A DNA stretch of 64,000 nt from Trissonchulus latispiculum. Taxonomy: Eukaryota > Nematoda > Enoplea > Enoplida > Ironidae. Of the stretch, positions 23,503 through 33,783 are shown piece after piece. Positions within the stretch are counted from its first letter, which is position 1. Each line of letters starts with the position of its first letter. The stretch spans positions 46,638 to 110,637 of the forward strand of contig JASAND010007780.1 of the NCBI GenBank assembly GCA_030248195.1, read 5' to 3'. The notes beneath the pieces were generated by a model. The model ran no database searches. It saw only the letters and a list, made by a program, of their open reading frames with translations, and was not told where the DNA came from. The translations under genes and the position numbers were made by a program.

Positions 23503-25085
23503 AGCCGAGCTGGCTGTCCTTCTTGGACAACCAGGCAGGAGCTCCAGAGACTAGTTCTCTCTGGGTAAGAGCGCTCACAGCGCCCATTGGCTCTCTCCTG
23601 TTCGGACTAAGGCTTCGGCCTTAGTGACTGCAGGCAGGCGTTTTTCATTATTTCTCTATGATTAATGCCTTGTATCCTTCGTGGATTCGCCTGCTGGCCC
23701 GCGTTTACCTCATTTTCTTGATGTAAATGCTGTTTGTATCTCTACGGAGATCCGCGGGCCACTGCAGTCCTCTTTCTGTGCATAGCACAGTCAGAGTGGT
23801 TTTGATAAAACCTTCTCTGACTATGTTGCAGCACAGATAGAGCCGAGCTGGCTGTCCTTCTTGGACAACCAGGCAGGAGCTCCAGAGACTAGTTCTCTCT
23901 GGGTAAGAGCGCTCACAGCGCCCATTGGCGCTCTCCTGTTCGGACTAAGGCTTCGGCCTTAGTGACTGCAGGCAGGCGTTTTTCATTATTTCTCTATGAT
24001 TAATGCCTTGTATCCTTCGTGGATCCGCCTGCTGGCCCGCGTTTACCTCATTTTCTTGATGTAAATGCTGTTTGTATCTCTACGGAGATCCGCGGGCCAC
24101 TGCAGTCCTCTTTCTGTGCATAGCACAGTCAGAGTGGTTTTGATAAAACCTTCTCTGACTATGTTGCAGCACAGATAGAGCCGAGCTGGCTGTCCTTCTT
24201 GGACAACCAGGCGGGAGCTCCAGAGACTAGTTCTCTCTGGGTAAGAGCGCTCACAGCGCCCATTGGCTCTCTCCTGTTCGGACTAAGGCTTCGGCCTTAG
24301 TGACTGCAGGCAGGCGTTTTTCATTGTTTCTCTATGATTAATGCCTTGTATCCTTCGTGGATCCGCCTGCTGGCCCGCGTTTACCTCATTTTCTTTATGT
24401 AAATGCTGTTTGTATCTCTACGGAGATCCGCGGGCCACTGCAGTCCTCTTTCTGTGCATAGCACAGTCAGAGTGGTTTTGATAAAACCTTCTCTGACTAT
24501 GTTGCAGCACAGATAGAGCCGAGCTGGCTGTCCTTCTTGGACAACTAGGCAGGAGCTCCAGAGACTAGTTCTCTCTGGGTAAGAGCGCTCACAGCGCCCA
24601 TTGGCTCTCTCCTGTTCGGACTAAGGCTTCGGCCTTAGTGACTGCAGGCAGGCGTTTTTCATTGTTTCTCTATGATTAATGCCTTGTATCCTTCGTGGAT
24701 CCGCCTGCTGGCCCGCGTTTACCTCATTTTCTTTATGTAAATGCTGTTTGTATCTCTACGGAGATCCGCGGGCCACTGCAGTCCTCTTTCTGTGCATAGC
24801 ACAGTCAGAGTGGTTTTGATAAAACCTTCTCTGACTATGTTGCAGCACAGATAGAGCCGAGCTGGCTGTCCTTCTTGGACAACTAGGCAGGAGCTCCAGA
24901 GACTAGTTCTCTCTGGGTAAGAGCGCTCACAGCGCCCATTGGCTCTCTCCTGTTCGGACTAAGGCTTCGGCCTTAGTGACTGCAGGCAGGCGTTTTTCAT
25001 TATTTCTCTATGTGTGTGTATTTGGCAATAATAAGTAAGCATCCTTTTAGCTGCTTCGGCTTTCGCGTACGTTTCAGAGATCCCC

Positions 25086-25112
25086 AACTCTATCCGTATT
25101 GAGGTTAGAGTT
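25086..25112 (+). other. GTATTGA stem-loop with 10-bp arms
   Basis: AACTCTATCC-GTATTGA-GGTTAGAGTT: nine of ten stem positions pair around the same 7-nt loop seen elsewhere in the element. An exact copy is in the 3' LTR at 46402-46428. Confidence 0.7.
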
Positions 25113-25448
25113 GAAACTACAGTCGCCCATTGAGACTATAAATCCCAGTTCCCCTGCCTAAAACGAACTCACCCCATTCGACCCTATTTTAGGTCAGCTA
25201 TTAAGCCCTGGTTATCAGAACACCACTACAGCCAGTGCATCAATCTAAGCGAAGATCCATCTTTGCGTGCCGACCTTGACTCGTGTCTTGGATTCTGATC
25301 AGATCTAGTCTAGCCTAGTCTATTCTAGCCCTAACCGACTACATACGACCCCGAACAGAACAAAGATTTATTGGAGATCACGACCCACATCAAATCAGAG
25401 AGATCCCGTAAAGATCTGACAGAGTCTATTACACGGTCTAGATAGAAT

Positions 25449-25466
25449 TGGAGCCCCCAGTGAGGA
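25449..25466 (+). promoter_or_regulatory. Candidate tRNA primer-binding site
   Basis: TGGAGCCCCCAGTGAGG begins with the TGG expected for pairing to a tRNA CCA end and lies 15 bases after the 5' LTR. That distance is longer than usual, and I cannot name the tRNA. Confidence 0.35.
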
Positions 25467-25512
25467 ATCATCTTCCAATCATCTCAGTGAGGAACACTTA
25501 CGACCGGAAAAC

Positions 25513-27220
25513 ATGGAGAATCCAGCTTAAGATCACCGGGATAACCGGGATCCGGGATGCCAGAATCACCGGTATAACCACCAATCAGACTACGAAGGCG
25601 ACGATAACCAGGATGTTGCTAATCAGCCCCTACCCCCTTATCCAGCCGTGGTAGGAGGAGGTTTCCGCAGGAACCGGGTCTCATTTCCCGGTGAACCTGG
25701 TGGACCCTCTGGTCCTGGTGGCCCTGGTGGTCCCGGAGGTCCCGGTGGCCCCAACGATCCAAATCTCACCGGAAATCGTCCAGATACACCTGACAGTATG
25801 GATTCTGTTCAGGCAATGGGAGATATCCTAGCCTCCCTACAGAGAAGCATTCATACGCAGGCTGTCTCCTTTTCCTACCGAGACATGCCCACCTTCGCCT
25901 GCAAGGATCCTGAGATTTTGGATGACCATCTGGTCAACTATGAAAGATTCGGAAGTTCGGAAAAACCTAAATTTGGACAATCATCAGAAGGTTATGAACT
26001 TCTCTTCCACCCTTCGAGGCAGAGCCGCTGAAGTCTACAAATGCCTGCCTCGAGGCGCCATGCGCCCCTACGACTGGGACACCTCTGTCGCCGTGCTCAG
26101 AGAGCACATGATCCCGCCATTGACCGGGATGCATGCTACTGCTAAGTTCTTTAGCATTCGACAGCTACCTCACGAATCTGTAGCTGATTTTTCCCTTCGA
26201 CTCCAGAAGTATGCCAGAATCGCCTGGGAAAATGGCGCTCACCCAGACACTCTGCAATCAATGAAAGTCTGATGTTTCCTCATTGGCCTCAGGAACGAGT
26301 TCAAGTCTCATGTCCCAATGGACACAAAGGACTATTCCCTTGCATTTCAGAAGGCCCGCGAAGCAGAAGGCGTCTATCCCGGAGAAGGCACTCCTGCCTT
26401 CCTGGAATTGGACCCTGAAGGAAATGTTCCGTCTGGCGGACTAACTGGGCCTGCCATGGTCACTGCCCTGTCCTCGCTAGTCCAGAGTACTACTGCTCTA
26501 GCCACAGAGGTCCGGAGCATGAAATCCAGTGGGAATCAGAATCGAAGGCCTCCTTCCCCTCCCCGTCGACCTGAGCGAAACGAGAACAAGATTCCGTTTC
26601 CCAGTGATTACCGCTGTTTCAATTGCGGAAAGGAGGTCACTCCAAGCGAGAATGCCGCGCTCCAGGAGGAGGTGGTTACAAATGGACCTCGGAATGACTA
26701 CAATGGACCGCCCCGGAACAACAATGGCAATAACAACGGAAATCAGCGATTCGCGGGCAATCCCCGTCCCTCAGGACAGCAGAATGGTTCCAATGGTGGG
26801 AACCGGAATTACAATGACCGGTCTCGGTCCTATCCTGGTCCCTCCTACGCAGGTCAGCAGGAACGAAATCCTCGCCCTTCTTGGACCAGGAACGAAGAAC
26901 GAAATGCCTCTGAATCAGTTCATGCGCCCTATGGGTCCAGATTCGCGGATGTCAGACAGCAACACTGCCCTGGACCGTCAGTGATTCAGACCTTGGCTGC
27001 TGTGCCTCAGGCAAGACAGGTTAGTTTTGATCGCCCTCGTCCCTCTCTTTCCACCCAGATCCTGCAGTTAGAGCAGGAAATCACAGATCTGGGAGGTCAG
27101 TCCTACTCCACCCCTCCCTATCTGAAGGGGAATAGCGCGGACAATCATGCCGCCTTCACCCTTGACTCGGTCGCGGAGAAACTCGACCGGGAACTGTATT
27201 CACTGCCGATCTATCAGTAG
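25513..27220 (+). pseudogene. gag: Broken gag (capsid and zinc knuckle)
   Basis: Likely start ATG 25513, with an early in-frame TAA at 25528. The N-terminal part holds a Gly-Pro-rich, collagen-like stretch (25690-25755). A capsid-like helical region follows with the gypsy-Gag pattern of KFFSIRQLPHESVADFSLRL (26143-26202), after a shift from frame 1 to frame 2 near 25930. Frame 2 is cut by TGA at 26270. The nucleocapsid CCHC knuckle is split across frames: CFNCGK (from 26615) in frame 2, and GGHSKREC (26635-26655) in frame 1; frame 2 then resumes. The C-terminal tail is rich in Asn, Gly, Pro and Arg and ends at TAG 27218. The protein would coat the RNA genome in an intact copy. This copy is dead. 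Confidence 0.75.
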
Positions 27221-27223
27221 CCG

Positions 27224-27960
27224 ATGTCAGTCAAGTGTCCTGCCATGTACAAGACTGACGAACCCGTGGAAACCAATTACGGGTTGCCCTTTCACCCTGA
27301 TCGCGTCTACAGCGAGAAGAAGGAACTTTCGCAGAGTCCCTCCGAAGCCGAGGACGAGGACAAGGAGAATACGCCGCCTGCGAAAGTCAATGATCGGCCC
27401 GAATCTGAACAACCGGTTCAGAGTTTGTCAACTGCTGCAGTCTATTTGTCGCCCGCCAAGGAAGCGTTGGCCGCGCAATCTCAATCTGTAGGACGCGGAT
27501 GCGAGCCCCGCAAGAGCCCTCAAGGTCACAACCTCACAGGTAAGGGTTCTGTTCCCTCCCGAGTCCAGTCTGTTCCTGCTCCAAAACAGCTGGAAGTGGA
27601 CCTTGGAGAGGCTGTCAGGGAATTCCGGATACAGCTAGGATTGCCCCCTATGGCTCAGGTGGAATCAGTCCTTAAAGCGGCGAAGCTGATGTTTCCTGAG
27701 CCTAATTGGACCACATCAGAAGGTCTCCGTCGTCGTCCAAATGTGGACCTGGAAGCAACCAGAGAAACTGCCCGAAAACTGCTCACCCAGGCAGGATTGG
27801 CAGTCATGGAAAACGATCCTCTCCTGGATACGGAAAGAAAAATTTTCCCCTATCTAGAATACTCAGAGCTGCCTTCCTCTCCAGAACAGCTCTCGCCCAT
27901 TGTAAAGGAGGACCCTTCCATTTCTATACCTATTCCAGCACAGAGGAATCTGATTACGAT
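27224..27960 (+). pseudogene. Unrecognised acidic/Pro-rich region after gag
   Basis: It continues the gag frame past TAG 27218. There is an acidic Ser/Glu-rich stretch near 27330-27380, then a predicted helical segment (QLEVDLGEAVREFRIQLGLP at 27587-27646). This is where a retroviral protease would be expected, but I see no DTG/DSG catalytic motif. Frame 2 loses sense near 27960, where frame 1 takes over. Confidence 0.45.
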
Positions 27961-29600
27961 CAAGATTTCCTCCCTATTCTGGCCAACGCAGAAATGCGAG
28001 CTATTCGGCAAGCAGACATACTTTCCAGTAACGGAAAGCAGGGAAAGACCAGCAAAGGACAAAAGAAGAAGAAATCAGGACAGAATCCGCCTCAAGCTGG
28101 AACCCTGGTGCCGAACTGTTCCCTATGTCCGAAGGACATCAGATTCTTGCGCAGACTACTCAAGGACATCCGAACTCGAGAGCGGAAACGCGCTCAGCAA
28201 GAGGAACGGCGAATCTCGCAAAGAAAGAAGGAACGCGAGCGCAGCTGGGCTGCCCACCAGAAATATCTGGAGGCACAGGCCAAGCTGAAAGCCCAGAATC
28301 CCATTCGCCGGACCACGGACGAACCTGATCAGCCAGTCACGCGAAAACCACAGACGGCCTTGGTACCGAAATACCCTGGTCGCTCAAGGTCCGCCCCGGC
28401 GGTAAAGAAGACTTCCCTCTCTCCGCCATCTAGCCAGTCAGCTCAGCCCAAAGCCGAGCCTCAGGACAAGCCTCGAGTACCAAAAAAGGAATCTTCCTAT
28501 GGTGGAATTCCGTTCCCTATTGTCCTGATGTGGATGCTGCTGGGATTGTTGGTTGCCATATGGATGCCCGGAATCCAGGCCCAATCAGCTGATGATTACT
28601 TCACGGAACGGTCTAAGTCCATGAATTCCATGGTTTCTACGCAATGGGGATTGGCCCTATCCCCCAAAGGGTTAATGGCAACCTACGAGCAGACCGAGCA
28701 CATTCCTATTCTGATCCACACGAAGATGCCTGAGCCCCCCAGAACCAAGAAAATGAAAGCTTGTCTGTCATTCTGCAGTTTGTGCAGCGGGCAACGGCGC
28801 GAAATTCCGGATCACCTGCTATCCCGGTGTGATCGGTGTGGATCAACCCCTTCACACGCAAACGACAGGCCCTGTAGCCTCTGCCGGGTTCCCTTGCAGA
28901 ATCAGACTGAATCAATGAGAAAACGCTGCGTGACCTGTACCACGCACAGGCAAAGAGTCGACGAGTGGCTGAAGGATTGCCCTCACGAGCCGCACTTGAC
29001 CAGCCTGGTAAAGAATATCACTGAGGAATACCATGAGATGTATAGCGGTATTCTGAATACCCGGTACTATTCTACTATCATGAAGATAATCTGCGAGAAG
29101 AGCCCTATTCTCTGCAACACGTCTACCCCCAAATACCAGAATTACAATGATTCTTTATACGCTGACCATGGCTATCAGTCCATCCATTCCAAGCTTCTCC
29201 TGACGCGGAAAAAGCGTTTTGTTGGAGAAGTTGTTGGCCTAGTGGGGTTAGGCATGTCTATTGCCAACACCGTTCATCTGAACCAGGTCAAGAGTAAAGT
29301 GAATGCCATCATTGAGGCCACTCACAAACTTGACGAACAGGTCTTGGCCCTGGCTGCGCGATCTACCTCAAACCAGGCATTCTCCGCTAATGGCTCTCAG
29401 AATGAGCCCCTGACGTGCGATAAGTTACCGTCAGTCTTTAAGCAGATGCCCCGACCTACCGCTGAATTGTCAGCAAAAGAGGTAGATCAGTTCTGTTAAT
29501 CTCTGGTCCGAAACGAATCGGTCTTCTCCCATCACCCCTACGACGTAGGGAAGTGTTCAGTGTTCCAGGCCACTATTAATTCTGGAACGCATTCCCCCTC
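27961..29600 (+). pseudogene. env: Envelope-like glycoprotein fragment
   Basis: Frame 1 shows, in order: a Lys/Arg-rich cytosolic-type region; a hydrophobic signal-anchor (28507-28581, IPFPIVLMWMLLGLLVAIW); an ectodomain with several CxxC pairs (28765-28950) and N-glycosylation sequons; a dibasic RKKR site (29206-29217); then a glycine-rich hydrophobic stretch (FVGEVVGLVGLGMSIA) and a heptad-like helix. A dibasic site followed by a fusion-peptide-like segment is typical of class I-type Env or F proteins. The frame stops at TAA 29497; readable sequence continues to about 29600, where RT begins. No C-terminal anchor is present here. Its place before RT is abnormal, since env normally follows integrase. 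Family assignment is by architecture only. Confidence 0.55.
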
Positions 29601-30862
29601 TACTCTCCTCCCTACCGTCTGCCAGTGCATCTGCGTGATACCTTGCTAGAGGAACTGAAGGAAATGATCAAACATGGATTCATCCGGCCATCTCAGAGCC
29701 CGTGGGCATCTCCTATGCTCTACGTCCCAAAGCCAAATGGGAATTGGCGTCTTTGCGTAGATTTCCGCCGGATCAATCAAGTATCACAGCCGGACATCTA
29801 TCCGCTGCCCAGTATTGATGACATCTTGGCAGCCCTGAGAGGAGCTAAGTACTTTAGCACACTGGATTTGAACAAAGGGTTCAACCAGAGTGAACTAGAC
29901 GAAGGCTCCCGTGCTAAAGCTGCCTTCAACACCTTCCATGGACAATTCGAGTACAATGTCCTGCCCTTTGGCCTCAAGTCCGCCCCTGGCATTTTCCAAC
30001 GCTGTATGGAACGCGTGTTGGGAGACCTTCAATGGAAGAAATGTATCATCTATATTGATGATATTCTGATCTTCTCCCGGAATTTCGAGGACCATTTGGA
30101 AATCATGCAGGAAATCTTCGATCGGCTAACTGCTGCTGATCTGAAGCTCAACACAGAGAAATGCTCGTTCCTGCAAACCCAAGTAAAATATCTTGGGCAC
30201 ATCATCTCCGAAAAGGGGGTTGAGCCTTTGGCTGACCGAATCAAAGCGATCCAAGAATTCGCTAGGCCCAAGGCAGTCAAGGACGTGGAGAGCTTTCTAA
30301 GCATGTGCGCCTATTACGCCAAGTTCATGAAAGGGTTTGCCTCCCTTGCCAGCTCGCTCTACCAGCTCAAGAAAAAGGATCACAAGTTCAGCTGGAATTA
30401 CGAGCATCAGAAAGCCGTTGAGCCACTGAAATCGGTCCTCCTTCAAGCACCGGTTCTGGCACACCCAGATGTGGATAAGCCCTTTGTCCTGCACACTGAC
30501 GCCTCAGATCTTGGCCTAGGAGCCGTGCTCTCTCAAGAACAGGAAGACGGAAAAGAGCACCCAGTCGCCTATGCAGCCAGATCTCTGAAAAGGCACGAGA
30601 AGAATTACAGTACACATGACAAAGAGTGCCTGGCCATCAAGTTTGGAATCCAGCATTTCCGACATTTCCTGTTCGGTGGCCCCCCATTCCTGGTAGTGAC
30701 TGATCACTCAGCCCTCAGATGGCTTATGACGGCTCCCCCACAGAATTCCCGACTCGCACGGTGGCGCGTAGAGCTCAGCGAGTATACCCTTGACATCAAG
30801 CACAGGCCAGGCAAGGAAAACAGCAATGCTGATGGCCTGTCGCGAAATCCCCTGTTCAAGGA
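29601..30862 (+). pseudogene. pol: Pol: reverse transcriptase and RNase H (Ty3/gypsy)
   Basis: RT motifs are clear and ordered: IRPSQSPWASPMLYVPKPNG, RLCVDFRRIN, STLDLNKGFNQ (first Asp), LPFGLKSAPGIFQ, and the catalytic YIDD at 30051-30062, then LGHIIS. RNase H follows with LHTDASDLGLGAVLSQ, the THDKECLAI Glu and VVTDHSALRWL, ending in ADGLSRNP. All catalytic acids are present and the frame is open. There is no ATG at its start: it begins abruptly after the Env-like piece, and the protease and tether region are missing. The frame's last 50 bases (to the stop at 30911) belong to the antisense copia insertion. Confidence 0.9.
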
Positions 30863-30864
30863 CT

Positions 30865-33508
30865 CCTCCAAATTTCCATTCAAGAACGCTGTAACGACGT
30901 GCATCTGGTGAATCTTAAATCCACATTGAACAGCTAAGGCTAACAGGGTTCGTACTGAAGAAAATCGTACGACAGGGGAAAAAGTCTCCTAATAGTCCAC
31001 CCCAAACTTCTGAGAAAATCCCTGAGCAACCAAACGGGCCTTATAGCGTTCTATCGTACCATCTGACTTTCTTTTGATAGTAAATACCCATTTACTACCA
31101 ACAGCTTTCCGACCAGGCGGCAGTTCAACCAAATTCCAAGTCCTATTTTCCATTAAGGAGTTGTATTCACTTTCTGCAGCTTGTTTCCATAAACTAGAAT
31201 CTGGGGCTCTAAATGCCTCACCAATTGTTTTTGGATGAGGCGTGTCCAAGTTTGCCTTTAGAACATAGTCCTCTATCTCATACCTTCGGCGAGCCTGCTT
31301 TGTTCTTTCTGATCGACGAACCCCAGCAACTTCAGGTTTTCCGAGGTGAGAGGATACATAATGCTGATCAGTATCACCTTCACCATCACGATCGTCAAAG
31401 TGAAACTTATTCTCATCAAACAGAACATCTCTGCTTTCTACAATTTTCCCCTTCTTTTCATCAAACAGGCGATACGCTTTACTCTTTATTGAATATCCTA
31501 GAAAACGACAACTTGATGACTTTGAATCCAGCTTGCTTCGCTCATCTTTAGGAACATGACGGTAGCAAATACATCCGAAGACTTTGAAGTGAGACACATT
31601 TGGTTTGTGTCCGAAATAAGCTTCATACGGCGTAATTCCTTGCAGCGCAGAGGTGGGACTTCTGTTCCTGATATACACTGCAGTTGCCAACGCCTCAGCC
31701 CAAAACTTTTTCGGCAAACCAGAATGGCTAAGTAGTGATCGCACAATTTCAACGAGAGTTCTGTTCATTCTTTCTGAAACACCATTTTGTTCAGGCGTTT
31801 TTGGTACCGTAACTTGATGATGGATGCCATGTTCTTTTAGGAATTTCTCAAATTCTGATGAAGTATACTCCCCACCATTGTCTGACCTTAACACTTTGAT
31901 TTGATTTCCTGTTTCTTTTTCAGCGAATGCTTTAAATTCTTTAAACTTAGCAAAAACCTCGCTTTTGTCTTTGATAAAATAAACCTTTGTATACCTCGTT
32001 AAATCGTCAATAAAGGTGACAAAATATTCAGCACCACCCAGAGATTTAGTCCCTGTTTTACCACAGACATCACTGTGAACTAACCCCAAGGTGCAATCAG
32101 CCCTTGATGCTTTTCCTTTGGGAAAAGGTTGACGATTTATTTTCCCAGCAGCACAATCCCCGCACATTGGTAAATTTTTAATGTTATTACAATCAATGCC
32201 AACCACAACCTTCTCAGCGGATTTCAAATTTTTTAGTCCCAGATGACCAAAACGTTTATGCCAAAGAGTTGCTGTGTCAACAGACCCCTCAGCAGCCAGA
32301 CCAAAAACTGACTCAGCCACATCCAGAAAGTAAAGATTACCCACTAAGTTCCCTTCAGCTCGTAGATTTCCTTCTTTATCAGAAATGATACAACCATCTT
32401 TCAGAAACTTTATTTCTTTTCCTTTCCTAGCAGCAGCAGCCACACTGAACAAGTTATGTGACAAAGCAGGGACGAACAGAACATCACTCACTGCTTGACT
32501 TTTGTTGACGTTGTCAACTTTAAGCTGTAAATGCACAGTACCTTTTCCCATGACAGAAACTTTGCGTCCATCTCCAAGCACGACTTCTTCAGCCGTTTGC
32601 AAAGACTGTAGGGAAATAAAATCATCTGTACTGTTGGACATATGTTTGGAAGCGCCAGAGTCTATCAACCATTTGCTCTGTAACTTTACCGGAAATGCTC
32701 CTCCAGTGGCATTAAAAGCAGACAAATCACTACCAGAAGCTGAATCTGAAGCGGTTTCATCCTTTGCTACAGTTGCAGCTCTGTATTTATTCCTAGATGA
32801 ATTCTTTTTCACACCTTTTTCACGCTGTTTGGCCAACCAAGTGTAACAATCCTTGCGTATATGTCCGAGTTTCCCGCAATGGTGGCATTTAACGGTTTTA
32901 GGCTTTGACTTTGCTGAAAAAGCACTGTCGGCACTTGCCTTGTCGACTTTATTCTTTAACTTTTGTTCTTCGTGTAGCAGTCTTTCGCACAACGAGTCCA
33001 TTGTTAAAGTGTCTAATCTCGCTTCCAGTGCAGTGACAAGCATTTCGTAGTTATCTGGAAGACTTGCAAGGACAGTGATTACTTTATCTTCTTCCTTCAG
33101 AGGGTCGCCAATAACAGCCAATTGGTTAAACAGTTCAGTCATTTGCTTCAGATGCTCACCAACAGAATCTCCAGACTTTAAACGCAAATCATTCAATTTG
33201 CGTTTCAGTGGCAGTTTGTTGGACCACGTTTTCTTTTGAAAGTGTTCGGCTAATTTGTCCCAAACTCGCTTAGGACACTCAGGTTCGGGAATCAAATACA
33301 ACAGTTTTGGCTCAACCGCCAAAACAATAATGGCAGGGGCTTTATTCTTTCTGTTTTGGAACTCTGCGATGGCTCTGGCTCGAGGGCCCGGCTCTTATTC
33401 CGTTTCATCAATAAAACCCCAAAGATTTTCTTTTAAAAGTGCCATCTTACACTGGATAGCCCAGGTGGCATAGTTCGTTTCACCCAGTGGAACAATCTGT
33501 ACTTTATC
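30865..33508 (-). pseudogene. Copia gag-pol polyprotein, truncated
   Basis: Order along the minus strand: Gag with NYATWAIQCK near 33460 and an in-frame TAA near 33400; CCHC knuckle CHHCGKLGHIRKDC (about 32880); protease WLIDSGASKHMS (about 32660); GAG-pre-integrase LWHKRFGHLG; integrase with FIDDLTRYTKVY, RSDNGGEY and the PEQNGVSERMN Glu; then RT N-terminus KWVFTIKRKSDG. An in-frame TAG at 30989-30991 interrupts DY-ETFSPVVR. The frame remains readable through HVVTAFLNGNLEE to about 30865, where copia sequence ends. The 777-codon stretch 30989-33322 is open, so decay is recent apart from the stops and the truncation. Confidence 0.9.
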
Positions 33509-33520
33509 CGTCGTTCTTCT

Positions 33521-33532
33521 GGGCCCATAACC
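33521..33532 (-). promoter_or_regulatory. Copia primer-binding site
   Basis: GGTTATGGGCCC on the minus strand, directly after the LTR's terminal CA. Copia elements prime with an internal half of initiator tRNA-Met, and this sequence is the form typical of that family. Confidence 0.75.
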
Positions 33533-33687
33533 TGATAAGGGCTCTAAGAAACTCAACTACTTAAGCTATAGCAAGCCAACAAAGTAGTGAAACGTAATGA
33601 CGAACAACAGATAAGATAGGTGCACAAAAACCAAAGAAATTTATAATTTTTGTTTTTTTTAATTTACGAATTGGTCTTCTTTAAACA
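33533..33687 (-). repeat. Copia 5' LTR (short)
   Basis: About 155 bp ending CA next to the primer-binding site. The outer end TG (33686-33687 as CA on plus) is a best guess. It is AT-rich with a T-run at 33651-33661. Confidence 0.5.
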
Positions 33688-33783
33688 CATCGCGGGTCCA
33701 AAATTGGACGCCCCCCTCAATGTCCGAGTTGTCACACCTCCTGTGGAACCAGAAGTGGCTGATCAGCTCATCGGAGCTGTAAA

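Larger units (their letters stand above)
12257..25012 (+). repeat. 338-bp satellite array, 37 units, inside the 5' LTR
   Basis: Units begin CTCATTTTCTTGATGTAAATG at 12257 and repeat every 338 bp; the unit at 14285 is 345 bp. Two are 456 bp and one 393 bp; the last unit is partial. Four blocks are distinguishable by diagnostic bases. A (8 units from 12257) has CAGAGTGGTTTT with CTCTGAC. B1 (8 units from 14968) has CAGAGAGG with CTCTGGC, TTCTGGGAC and CTTTATG. B2 (9 units from 17672) is like B1 but with TTCTTGGAC. C (12 units from 20714) is A-type with inversions. The array replaces about 545 bp present in the 3' LTR. The 93-codon frame within units is not considered coding. Confidence 0.97.
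7387..25433 (+). repeat. 5' LTR, 18.0 kb, with internal satellite
   Basis: It aligns end to end with 42419-46749 in blocks. Segments present only here are about 7836-8185, 8845-9440, 10425-10535, 10857-11490 and the tandem array 12257-25012. Segments present only in the 3' LTR are 43832-43880 and about 545 bp at 45784-46330, which the array replaces. Shared blocks are almost identical; for example 10196-10417 equals 44452-44673. The LTR holds a TATA/initiator promoter, a small membrane ORF, and repeated stem-loops. Confidence 0.9.
30862..33687 (-). mobile_element. Ty1/copia element, 3'-truncated, nested in the giant element
   Basis: On the minus strand, in order: short LTR, primer-binding site, gag-pol relic, then an abrupt stop inside RT at about 30862. 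It sits between RNase H and integrase of the host element and splits its pol. There is no 3' LTR and no RNase H, so only the 5' half of copia remains. The right end near 33687 is inferred from the terminal CA on the plus strand. Confidence 0.85.
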
